Assembly: GCA_021159475.1 (NCBI GenBank)
Contig: JAGGRS010000036.1
Location: 1-14,947, forward strand
Direction: 5' to 3'
Source of the DNA: Candidatus Methanophagales archaeon
GTDB lineage: Archaea > Halobacteriota > Syntropharchaeia > Alkanophagales > Methanospirareceae
DNA: 14,947 nucleotides
The translations under genes and the position numbers were made by a program. Below, in pieces: positions 1-7,962 of this stretch (position 1 is the first letter of the stretch; each line of letters starts with the position of its first letter). The notes under the pieces are model-generated. The model was not told where the DNA came from and searched no databases. It saw nothing but the letters and a program-made list of their open reading frames with translations.

Positions 1-27
1 TATACTATTATCTATACTACTATATAT

Positions 28-1275
28 CTAACAACATTTAAAAGGGAGACTACCGCCACATGCGGGGTCAAGAAATCTCTTATTCAAGTTGCCATCATAT
101 CCAATTTCCGAAATGACGAGTTCCGCAAGCCAATCCGGTGTGTAATACTCGCCGAGGTCATGCCTTATCCTCTTTGGAACAAGATATTGATACAGTCGCT
201 TAAGCAAATCCTTTGCCTCCTCTGGCTCGTGCTCCAGTGTCGCAGGCTCAAATTCGGAAAGTGTTTTCGCAAGTTTGCTCACCGCTTCCCCTATTTGCTC
301 ATCCCACACATCCAGATACCACCCGAAATAATCACCCTCCAGAAAGTTCTTTATTCCAATAGCACTTGAGAATATGTCCCCATCCTCAACGTCCCGCAGG
401 ATGTTCATAAGCTCCTCATGCCCACGATGATAAGCATCCTCAAACTTCTTCAAATACGACTGAAGATAACTATCGCCGGAAGAAACTGCAACTTCTGCCG
501 CCAGTAACTTCATCACAAGGGCATAATAGGTGTGCACTGCGAAGAGAAGCCTTTCATAATCTATTTCATTTCCGCTTAGCCCGTATGCTTTCTCCAATCC
601 CTTTATTTTCTCTGGAGAATAGCCGCAAACCTGCCCAAATACACGCTTCCAATCGTCAAACAGCACTCCTACCCTATTATTATGCCCTTTGTTTCTGTTC
701 AATGTTTCATAAAGAACTCTTACAAGCGTCTTAGCTATTGGACTTCCTGCTCCGAGGTCTTTGTTCAGCGATTTCACCCTGAGCGCCTTTCTCCTTAATC
801 CTCTGAGCGCCTCCAGAAACGTAAGTATTGTCTGCTCATTTACAGGATATGGACCATCAGACTGCCAGGTCCTCCTGAACCTGACAAAACCTATCTTCGT
901 CCCATCTAAAACCACGCCGAAATATTTTTGATACTCCTCAACCGATGGTGTTAATTGCTTAATATAGTCAACCACCTGCTCCTTTGCATGATTAAAGCCC
1001 GAAGGATGTTCAAAAGTACCGGGTCTCTCATATTCTATCACTACCCTGCCATAGAGCGCATCAATCCTACCTCCTCCTTCAACTAATGTGCCTTTTTTAC
1101 CGGTTCTGAACTCATAACTCGCATAGCTCGCTATACCGAGTCGTCCAAGAACATTTTTCAGGATAAATTCAGTGTTAATCCTGAGGTCTTCTTCGTTATC
1201 GGCATTTCTCGCTGCCAATATGACTTTTTCCGCCACTTTCTTCGCATCAGCTTCGATAATCGCTCCTTTTGTCAT
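28..1275 (-). pseudogene. Truncated type IIG-like restriction enzyme/N6-adenine DNA methyltransferase (N-terminal part)
   Basis: This 415-residue frame has the front half of a single-chain restriction-modification enzyme. Residues 68-86 (GGGRID...VVIEYERPG, with D72, E81 and E83) resemble a PD-(D/E)xK-type nuclease core. A mostly helical region follows, then GEYYTPDWLAELV at 375-387, the segment that normally precedes the methylase domain. The SAM-binding motif I begins correctly (FLDPACG, 401-407) but reads on as GSLPFKCC and stops, instead of continuing as the usual SGxF/L plus several hundred more methylase residues. The catalytic NPPY motif and target recognition domain are therefore missing, and the 27 bases past the stop are AT-rich with no continuation. 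The ATG at 1275 has an AAGGT ribosome-binding-like site about 8 nt upstream. The gene lies 51 bp behind rad50 on the same strand. I read it as a broken, probably inactive gene. A frameshift with the rest lying beyond the window cannot be excluded. Confidence 0.65.
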
Positions 1276-1326
1276 TGCGCTTACCTTCTTTTTATTTGGG
1301 ATTTGTCTCTTGTTATCTTGTTGTTA

Positions 1327-4089
1327 TCACCCTTCCAGCCTCACCATGCTCACACCGTCCACATCCTCACTCACTTTCAGCACATACTCCATATAATCCT
1401 TCACATCCTCTATATGCGTAATAAGCAGAATCTGCCTGAACTTCCTTGACAGCTCACGCAATGCCGTTACGATATTCCTCTTCCGGAGCACGTCCTGCGA
1501 GCCGAATATCTCATCGAGAATGATGAAATTGGTTTGAATCGCACTTCGTTCCGCTACAACTGCGGAGATAGCCAGTCGAAGGCAGAGATTCGCAAGGTCC
1601 TCCTCACCACCCGAGAACCGATTCAACTCATACGCAGTCCCGTCCTCATAGATGAAGACATCATAATTCTCATCCAGCTCGAGCCTGCTGTATTTGCCAT
1701 CGGTCAGCCGCCTCAGCATATCCGATGCATAATCCGCGAGCAATGGACGTATCATACCCACCATATACAGCTTGAAATCGTTCATTATCTTCTCAAGCAG
1801 ATTTAAATACATTATATCCTCCTCTTCACGCTCCTTATCCCTGATTAACCGTTCCTGCTCCTCTATATCCGCCCGCACACGCTCTATCTCCCTGCACACG
1901 CTCTCAAATTCGTGCTTCTTACCCATGAGCTTCAACTTCACCTCGCTCAGACCCTCACTCTCGCGTTCATACCTCGCTTTCAACTCCACATACGCCATCT
2001 TATCAAATGCCAGCTCCTCCACCTGCTTCTGTAATGCCGCTATCTCACCCACAATCTTCCGTTCCTCATCACGCAACTCCTGAATGCTGGACTTCACCGC
2101 CCCTATCCTCTTTATCTCGGCTCTTAACCCTATTATCTCGTGATATACCCGCTCAAGTTCTTTTAATTCCGATGTAACACTATTGTATTCATTCTCATTG
2201 AACACAACATCGGCAACAGACTCCAAATCGCTCCTTATATGCTCCAGTTCCTCACGCCAGCGCTGCAACTCACGCCCCTCGTGTGCCATCCGCACCTCCA
2301 ACTCCCTCTTTGCTCGCACACGCTTCTCAAGCTCATTTATTTCCGCTATTACAGCTTTATAACGGCTATCATCGAATTCTACACCCTCTAAAGGCTTCAA
2401 AGCGGCTGAAATCGCATCCAATTCCTCACGCCAGCTATCCAATTCACGATTCTCCTGCTCTATCTTCGTATCCAGCTCCCTTCGCTTGTTCACACGCTTC
2501 TCAAGCCCCTGCAATTGCTTCGTGAGCGACTCCTCAAGCTCACCCTTTGAATCAAGTTCCTGCTTCTTCTTCTTATAATCCTTGAATGCCGTAGAGAGCT
2601 CTTCCTCCCTGGCTCTCAATTCCTCATCCAGTTTCTTTATCAAGAACTCGTAATGCGTCCCCAATTGCCGCTCGCATAGCGGGCACTCACCCCCGGGACC
2701 CAGCCTTTTTATCTGTTCTATCTTCTCCCTGCTCGCCTTTATATCACGCTTAATCTGTATTGCTCTCGTTTTATAGCCGCCAATTTCGGAATGCAACCGC
2801 TCTTTATCGCGCCTCAGCTCTTCTATCTTGCCCTTCACCGCCTCCAGTTGCGCATCGGCATCCTCAAACACGCGCCTATCATCCTTTAAACGCCCGATCT
2901 TAGCTTCTCTGCCCTTTATCTCACGCATCGCTCGCTCTTTTCGCCTCATCAACTCTTCTTTTTGGCGATACCGGTCACGTAACTGCTCCATTTCGTCCTT
3001 GAGCCGCATCCGTGCATCGAATAAATCCTCTACACCCCTGAACTCCGCTATTTTAGCTTCCAGCTCCTTTATTAGAGCCGCTCGCTGATTTATCTCCTGC
3101 ACGGTCTTCTCTTGCCGCCTTGTCAGCTCTATCTTCTGCTGGTAGCGACTCCGTAGCAGTTCCAGTTCGTTTTTGCGCGCCTTATACTCGAAATACCGGT
3201 TTTCTTCCGCCTGTATAGCCTGAAGTCGCTTCTGTTTCGTAATCAGTTCAGCAAGTTCCTTCTCACTCGCTTCCCTGCTCCTGCGGACGTCCTCCAGGTA
3301 GCTCCTTCGCTCGCCCAGCATATTGGTCAGCTCCACGTATCTCTCATATTTCCCGGTTGCAAGTTCCAGCTCGCGCTTCGTTGCCATAACCGCGCGCTCT
3401 TTCTCCTCCTTCTCCAACTCTATCTCCTTTATAAGCTGTATAAGCGATTCTTTATCCCTGTCCAGCTCCGCCATCTTCGCCCGAAGCAAATCTATCTTCT
3501 TCCTGCCTTCTTTATCCACAATCGCCGCCTTTATACCCTCTATCTTCTTCTCCTTCCCCCTTCTATCCTCCCTCAGCGCCTGTATGCTGTTCTCTATCCG
3601 TTCTATGCCGAGCATACGCAGCATGAGCTTCTTTCGTTCCGCAGCCTTCATTGCCGATAGCGCATTCAACTCCTTCTGCCGCGCGAAGACGGAGGTGAAG
3701 AATGACTGGTAATCCATGCCCATTTTACGCTCCAGCACCGCCGTCACCTCCTCCGCATTGCTTGTAATGACCTCACCATTAATAACGAGCTTCGCTTTCG
3801 GCGCCAGATTCTTTCCCGCCATCTCTCTCATCACTTTATAGTGGTCGCCACCCAGCTCGAACTCCAGCTCTACCTGACATGGCTCATGTGGCGATGCACC
3901 CCTGCGTTTTATCAGTTCCTTGGTTGTTCGTGCGGCATAATGCCCGAATATAGCCCAGCCTATCGCCTCCACCAGTGTCGTCTTACCCACTCCATTCAGT
4001 CCAATGATTCCTATCACGCCATCGGGAAACTCTATACATGCATTCTTGTATTTGCGATAATTCCGCAGTGTAAGCGTCTTCAGCAGCAT
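1327..4089 (-). CDS. rad50: Rad50 DNA double-strand break repair ATPase
   Basis: This is an SMC-like ATPase of the Mre11-Rad50 complex, which tethers and processes DNA ends. At 920 residues it is close to other archaeal Rad50 proteins. Visible parts: Walker A GLNGVGKTT at 30-38; Q-loop region FFTSVFARQ around 130-138; ascending coiled coil about 165-460; zinc hook CPLC at 469-472; descending coiled coil about 480-760; ABC signature FSGGEE at 825-830; Walker B FIILDE at 855-860 with D-loop GSQD at 863-866; and the switch histidine in ITHIED at about 892. Both coil arms carry a 58-residue tandem duplication placed symmetrically about the hook (separate entries). The start at 4089 lies about 27 nt from the centre of a TATA-like box, which suits a leaderless transcript. 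No mre11, herA or nurA gene lies in the window, unlike the usual archaeal cluster, so its partner must be encoded elsewhere, possibly beyond the left edge. Confidence 0.95.
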   Translation of the reverse strand: MLLKTLTLRNYRKYKNACIEFPDGVIGIIGLNGVGKTTLVEAIGWAIFGHYAARTTKELIKRRGASPHEPCQVELEFELGGDHYKVMREMAGKNLAPKAKLVINGEVITSNAEEVTAVLERKMGMDYQSFFTSVFARQKELNALSAMKAAERKKLMLRMLGIERIENSIQALREDRRGKEKKIEGIKAAIVDKEGRKKIDLLRAKMAELDRDKESLIQLIKEIELEKEEKERAVMATKRELELATGKYERYVELTNMLGERRSYLEDVRRSREASEKELAELITKQKRLQAIQAEENRYFEYKARKNELELLRSRYQQKIELTRRQEKTVQEINQRAALIKELEAKIAEFRGVEDLFDARMRLKDEMEQLRDRYRQKEELMRRKERAMREIKGREAKIGRLKDDRRVFEDADAQLEAVKGKIEELRRDKERLHSEIGGYKTRAIQIKRDIKASREKIEQIKRLGPGGECPLCERQLGTHYEFLIKKLDEELRAREEELSTAFKDYKKKKQELDSKGELEESLTKQLQGLEKRVNKRRELDTKIEQENRELDSWREELDAISAALKPLEGVEFDDSRYKAVIAEINELEKRVRAKRELEVRMAHEGRELQRWREELEHIRSDLESVADVVFNENEYNSVTSELKELERVYHEIIGLRAEIKRIGAVKSSIQELRDEERKIVGEIAALQKQVEELAFDKMAYVELKARYERESEGLSEVKLKLMGKKHEFESVCREIERVRADIEEQERLIRDKEREEEDIMYLNLLEKIMNDFKLYMVGMIRPLLADYASDMLRRLTDGKYSRLELDENYDVFIYEDGTAYELNRFSGGEEDLANLCLRLAISAVVAERSAIQTNFIILDEIFGSQDVLRKRNIVTALRELSRKFRQILLITHIEDVKDYMEYVLKVSEDVDGVSMVRLEG
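2158..2505 (-). repeat. 58-residue tandem duplication in the descending coil of Rad50
   Basis: Rad50 residues 529-586 and 587-644 are two clear copies of one unit: LEKRVNKREL-type start (LEKRV at 529 and 587), RELDSWREELD versus RELQRWREELE, then a linker with FDDSRY versus FNENEY. A third partial start (LERV) falls at 645, again 58 residues on. At DNA level the 15-mer at 2318-2332 recurs at 2492-2506, and a 14-mer at 2248-2261 recurs at 2422-2435, both exactly 174 bp apart. The nucleotide likeness shows a real duplication and not only coiled-coil composition bias. Confidence 0.85.
2848..3195 (-). repeat. 58-residue tandem duplication in the ascending coil of Rad50
   Basis: Rad50 residues 299-414 contain two copies of a 58-residue unit. 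The clearest anchors are LLRSRYQQK (R315, Y316) and QLRDRYRQK (R373, Y374), exactly 58 residues apart. RQEKTVQEI and RKERAMREI, and ELEAKI and REAKIG, fall in comparable positions. DNA identity between the copies is low, so this duplication is old or has drifted. Confidence 0.6.
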
Positions 4090-4133
4090 CTATCAAATTC
4101 TTTTTATGAACTTATTTAAATTTAGATTATATT
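4090..4133. promoter_or_regulatory. Divergent promoter between rad50 and the cimA-like gene
   Basis: The whole spacer is 44 bp and very AT-rich. TTATTTAAAT at 4112-4121 reads as a TATA-like box on both strands. On the minus strand its centre is about 27 nt before the rad50 ATG. On the plus strand it is about 18 nt before the ATG at 4134 and 24 nt before a second in-frame ATG at 4140. TTTTTATGAA at 4101-4110 is an alternative plus-strand box, 29 nt before 4134. Neither gene has a Shine-Dalgarno site, so leaderless transcripts are likely. The assignment is from spacing and composition only. Confidence 0.5.
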
Positions 4134-5636
4134 ATGACCATGCCAGATGCGAGAGCGGTAAAAACGGTGAAGATACTGGATACCACGTTGCGTGACGGCG
4201 AACAGACCCCTGGTGTATCCCTGACGCCGGAGCAGAAACTGCAGGTCGCACAACAGCTTGACCTGCTCGGGGTTGATATCATCGAGGCGGGCACAGCAAT
4301 CATCTCCGAAGGTGAGCGAAAGGCAATAAAGTCAATAGCAAGAGCGGGTTTAAGGGCAGAAATAAGCTCTTTCGCTCGTCTATTGCGCGGTGACATTGAT
4401 GCCGCAATTGATTGCGATGTAGATACGGTGGATTTAGTTGCACCGGTCTCTGACGACCACATAAAGAAGAAACTGAAGATAGACCGTGAGACGCTGCGGA
4501 ATATGACGATTGATGCGGCGGAATATGTGAAAGAGCATGGCTTGAAGGTGGAAATAAGCGCTGAGGATGCTTCAAGAGCGGATATGGCGTTTTTGAAATC
4601 GCTATTCACCGAACTCTCTGATGCAGGTGTGGTTGACCGCCTGTGTTTCTGTGACACCGTGGGTGTGCTGTATCCAGAGCGAACGAAGGAGCTATTCAGT
4701 GCTATCACCAATTTGAATACGCCCATCTCGGCTCACTGCCATAACGACTTCGGACTGGCGACCGCTAACTCGATTGCTGCAGTGCTGGCGGGTGCTCAGG
4801 TCGTGCACGTAACGGTGAATGGCATAGGAGAGCGAGCGGGTAATGCATCACTGGAGGAGGTTGTCACCGCGCTTGACCTGCTTTACGGCGTGAAGAGCGG
4901 GATAGTGAAGGAGAAGTTGTATGAAGTTTCGCGATTGGTGCGGAACGTGACAAAGATGCCGGTAGCACCAAACAAGCCGCTGATGGGTGATAACGCATTC
5001 ACACATGAATCGGGGATGCATGTGCACGGAACGCTTGCGGATACGAGTCTATATGAGCCTATGGACCCGGGTCTAATAGGCAGGAAGAGGCGATTTGCGT
5101 TCGGGAAGCATACAGGCAGGGCGTCGGTGAAGATGGCACTGGAAGAGATGGGTATCACTGCTGACGACTCCGGGATGGAGAAGATACTGTCAAGGGTGAA
5201 AGAACTCGGAGATAAAGGCAAATTGGTCACCGATTCGGATTTCCAGGCGATTGTGGACGACATACTGCATATAGAGCGAAAGGAGAGGATAAAACTACTT
5301 GATTTGTCCGTTGTCTCGGGCAAGAATGTGTATCCAACGGCATCTATAAGATTGGAGATAGACGGAGAGGACAAAGTGGAGGCGGGGGTTGGTGTGGGTC
5401 CAGTGGATGCGGCGATAAATGCACTGCGAAAGGCGATGTCTGGTTCGGAGATGAACGACCTGCGACTTGAGGAATACCATGTGGACGCCATAACGGGCGG
5501 CACTGATGCGCTCGTGAACGTCGTGGTGAAGATGAGCAGGGGAGACAGGGTGATAACGGCGAGTGGTGTGAGCGAGGATATAGTCCTCGCGTCAATGTAT
5601 GCCATGATCAGGGGTATCAATCAATTATACAGTTGA
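4134..5636 (+). CDS. cimA: Alpha-acylmalate synthase: (R)-citramalate synthase or 2-isopropylmalate synthase
   Basis: This enzyme condenses acetyl-CoA with a 2-oxoacid in branched-chain amino acid synthesis. With pyruvate it gives citramalate (the isoleucine route of many archaea), and with 2-oxoisovalerate isopropylmalate (leucine). Residues 12-300 form the TIM barrel: LDTTLRDGEQTPG at 15-27 with metal ligand D21, the HCH metal motif at 201-203, and NGIGERAGN at 229-237. A middle domain with HESGMHVHG (291-299) follows, then a C-terminal LeuA-type regulatory dimer domain (about 370-500) with GVGPVDAAINA. At 500 residues it is full length. From memory, IEAGTAI...GER near 50 and the regulatory domain are closer to Methanocaldococcus CimA than to classical LeuA, but substrate choice among CimA, LeuA and AksA is not certain from motifs. 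The true start may be the second ATG at 4140. It heads a likely three-gene operon, with the next gene starting 13 bp after its stop. Confidence 0.85.
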   Translation: MTMPDARAVKTVKILDTTLRDGEQTPGVSLTPEQKLQVAQQLDLLGVDIIEAGTAIISEGERKAIKSIARAGLRAEISSFARLLRGDIDAAIDCDVDTVDLVAPVSDDHIKKKLKIDRETLRNMTIDAAEYVKEHGLKVEISAEDASRADMAFLKSLFTELSDAGVVDRLCFCDTVGVLYPERTKELFSAITNLNTPISAHCHNDFGLATANSIAAVLAGAQVVHVTVNGIGERAGNASLEEVVTALDLLYGVKSGIVKEKLYEVSRLVRNVTKMPVAPNKPLMGDNAFTHESGMHVHGTLADTSLYEPMDPGLIGRKRRFAFGKHTGRASVKMALEEMGITADDSGMEKILSRVKELGDKGKLVTDSDFQAIVDDILHIERKERIKLLDLSVVSGKNVYPTASIRLEIDGEDKVEAGVGVGPVDAAINALRKAMSGSEMNDLRLEEYHVDAITGGTDALVNVVVKMSRGDRVITASGVSEDIVLASMYAMIRGINQLYS

Positions 5637-5649
5637 TTGGTTGGATTTT

Positions 5650-7926
5650 ATGTTTGATTATATCGTGGTAGTGGTCAGTGAAGAGCGAGAGGCGAAGCGA
5701 TTGGGGCATTTCCCATGGCGTGAAGATGTGCTCCAGAACTCCGTAATCATACCCGTCTCGGAGAGTGGCTGGAACGGTCCAGCGGGCAATGGGCTTGGCA
5801 CTTTGTTCGCGATAAAAAACGCATCTAATGCGGCAGGTAAAGAACTCGTTGAGGAGGTGAAACGCGGCAAAAGTGTCCTTATTGTGCACACAGCGGGAGA
5901 AGGCACGAGGAACGTGCTGGCACGAACCTGTAAGGGCAAAGCACTCATATATGTTCCTGGTTTGACCATACTTGAGGGTGTGATAAAGCAATTTCAGCGG
6001 TTCTCTATCCCGCACAGGATAATGGTTACATGGGGCGACCAGTTCCTCTTCATTGCTGATAGCCCCGAATCAATAATTGAATCTGCTCATTCTGCACATG
6101 TCATGCTCTTCGGCTTGAAAGCGGAGTTAACAGAGGAGATAGCATCCAAATATGGTATTCAGATAGTTAGATGCGGAGATAAAGGCTGTGAACTGCTTGA
6201 TTTCGATGATACACGGAACTATGAAGTGGTGAAGAGTAAGATGGAGCGGCACAGAGGCTGTGATGTGCTGGTGAATCTGGGTATATTCACGCTGAGCGGG
6301 GCTTTGACCGAGCGATTGCTGGATGCTTTCAGCGACAGGCTTGAAGAGCGAGCGGGAAAGTTCAATTCAGATCAGTTATGGCAGTTATGGTGCTCCCCAG
6401 ACTCTGCTACTGCTACTGCGGACAAATGGCTACGGGAGCGTGCGGAACGGCTGAAGCGGGAGATGGCACACGACCTGAACTTGATAAGGAGCTTTGCAAT
6501 AAGTGAGCGAAGCATCTGGCTCGATTTCGGGACGAATAAGAGCTATTACAGCAGTATGATGCGACTTTTGACAAAAGAGGCTGAGGGTGCGCAATTGAGA
6601 AAATTCCTGAATGTTGAGCTTCTATCCGCCACTGACGGCTGTGAGATTCAGGATTCAATCTATGTGAATTCCGGAATAGAGAGAGGACGGATAAGGAGGA
6701 GTGTGGTATCGAATGCAACTGCGAAAACCGCATTACTCGAAGATGCCTGCGTGCTCAATTCCAGATTGAACAGAATAAGCGGTAAAAACTGCATTGTTTA
6801 TAACCTCGTTGATAGCGATTCGCTGGCGCTTACTGATTGCGTGCTGGTGGATGTCTTTCACCCAGCGAGGGGCAGGATAAGGCTCAGGTTCCCAATAGGT
6901 AAGGAGAGCAGCCCTAAGGAGGAGTGGTGGTCTTCACGCCTACCCGGTAACGAATATACACTGAGCGAAGTTGCAGCGATGACCGGGGATATTACCGATG
7001 ATGAGATGCAGTCCGCCAGAATGAGACATGAACGGCTGGCACAGCTGGCAGATGCGGAACCGGTGCGGGTGAGGGATATAATTGAACACCCGATAAAGGT
7101 CAAACCCCTCATCATAAATAAGCCCTGGGGCTATGAGTTATGGTGCGCCTCACCACGAAATTATATAGAGGGTGAGGAATTTACGCTCTGTGAACTCAAT
7201 TCTTTCTTCTCTGAACAGATATTCGGCATGAAGATGGAGCAATTCCCGCTGATAGTGAAGATAATAAAGGCAGATGAGAACCTCTCGGTGCAGGTACATC
7301 CTGACGACCGGTATGCACGCAAGATGGGTGATGTAATGGGCAAGGAGGAGGCGTGGTATGTTCTCGAAGCGAGAGAGCGTGCGAGGATTTATTTGGGATT
7401 TCGGGATTCTATCCGCAGTGATGAATTCCCGGAACTGGTTAAAAGAGGCGAGATATTGAGCTACATGAATTCGTTTTATGCTCAACCTGGCGATATCTAC
7501 CACATCCCTGCCGGCGTCATACATGCCCTGGGTGCGGGTATAAAGGTATATGAAGTGAGCACAGCGTCAGAGAGGACATTCAGAATCTACGATTATGGCA
7601 GGGGCAGGGAGCTACATCTGGATGATGCCACAAATGTCCTTAGATTTGAGGTGCTACGGGGATTGAAGCATGGAGGAGGGCATCTGCGGGGCAGACATCT
7701 GGATTTGAAACTCATCTCTGTTCATAATGGTATGAATCCGGGCACAAACATGAGGAATGCGGGCGTTCTCACCTGTGTAAGGGGGCATGTAACTCTGGTC
7801 GGTGATGCAAAGGCAGAACTGCCATTGAACACCTTCGAGACCGCGCTGGTGCCTGCAACCGTGAGTGGTGGCATCAGACTGGAAGGCGAAGGCGACCTCA
7901 TATACGCCAGTTTTATTAGCTCTTAA
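5650..7926 (+). CDS. Fusion of a GDP-fucose-pyrophosphorylase-like sugar-1-phosphate guanylyltransferase with class I mannose-6-phosphate isomerase
   Basis: Two enzymes appear joined (residue numbers from a possible TTG start at 5641; I prefer the ATG at 5650, three codons later). Residues 4-410 resemble the FPGT/L-fucokinase pyrophosphorylase family: FDYIVVV at the start, GNGLGTLFAI (49-58, compare GNGGSTL in animal FPGT), VLIVHTAGEGTR (79-90), KGKALIYVPG (98-107), and VTWGDQF (129-135). Residues about 335-410 have short repeats suggestive of a beta-helix, as in that family. After a linker, residues 490-761 are a class I phosphomannose isomerase. KPWGYELW is at 494-501, SVQVHPDD at 549-556 gives zinc ligands Q551 and H553, KEEAWYV supplies E570, and PAGVIHALGAGIKVYE supplies H628. 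YDYGRGRELHLDDA ends the core. Inferred role: making or interconverting a nucleotide sugar for glycans. The sugar is unknown. It sits 13 bp behind the cimA-like gene and 36 bp before the coiled-coil gene. Confidence 0.75.
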   Translation: MFDYIVVVVSEEREAKRLGHFPWREDVLQNSVIIPVSESGWNGPAGNGLGTLFAIKNASNAAGKELVEEVKRGKSVLIVHTAGEGTRNVLARTCKGKALIYVPGLTILEGVIKQFQRFSIPHRIMVTWGDQFLFIADSPESIIESAHSAHVMLFGLKAELTEEIASKYGIQIVRCGDKGCELLDFDDTRNYEVVKSKMERHRGCDVLVNLGIFTLSGALTERLLDAFSDRLEERAGKFNSDQLWQLWCSPDSATATADKWLRERAERLKREMAHDLNLIRSFAISERSIWLDFGTNKSYYSSMMRLLTKEAEGAQLRKFLNVELLSATDGCEIQDSIYVNSGIERGRIRRSVVSNATAKTALLEDACVLNSRLNRISGKNCIVYNLVDSDSLALTDCVLVDVFHPARGRIRLRFPIGKESSPKEEWWSSRLPGNEYTLSEVAAMTGDITDDEMQSARMRHERLAQLADAEPVRVRDIIEHPIKVKPLIINKPWGYELWCASPRNYIEGEEFTLCELNSFFSEQIFGMKMEQFPLIVKIIKADENLSVQVHPDDRYARKMGDVMGKEEAWYVLEARERARIYLGFRDSIRSDEFPELVKRGEILSYMNSFYAQPGDIYHIPAGVIHALGAGIKVYEVSTASERTFRIYDYGRGRELHLDDATNVLRFEVLRGLKHGGGHLRGRHLDLKLISVHNGMNPGTNMRNAGVLTCVRGHVTLVGDAKAELPLNTFETALVPATVSGGIRLEGEGDLIYASFISS

Positions 7927-7962
7927 ATTTTTAGAGGTAATGCGGTGTGAACGTGAAGTTGA

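Noticed and set aside
1..40. CRISPR or regular tandem repeat in the TA-rich left edge
   Set aside because: The TATACTA/CTATACTA-like words are irregular and short, with no spacer pattern.
3323..3712. Plus-strand Ser/Phe-rich frames opposite rad50
   Set aside because: They are the reverse image of Glu/Lys-rich coiled-coil codons. They have no start context and no family likeness.
4127..4726. Long minus-strand open frame opposite the cimA-like gene
   Set aside because: It lies fully within a strongly supported enzyme gene, has Ser/Ala-rich composition typical of antisense frames, and shows no domain.
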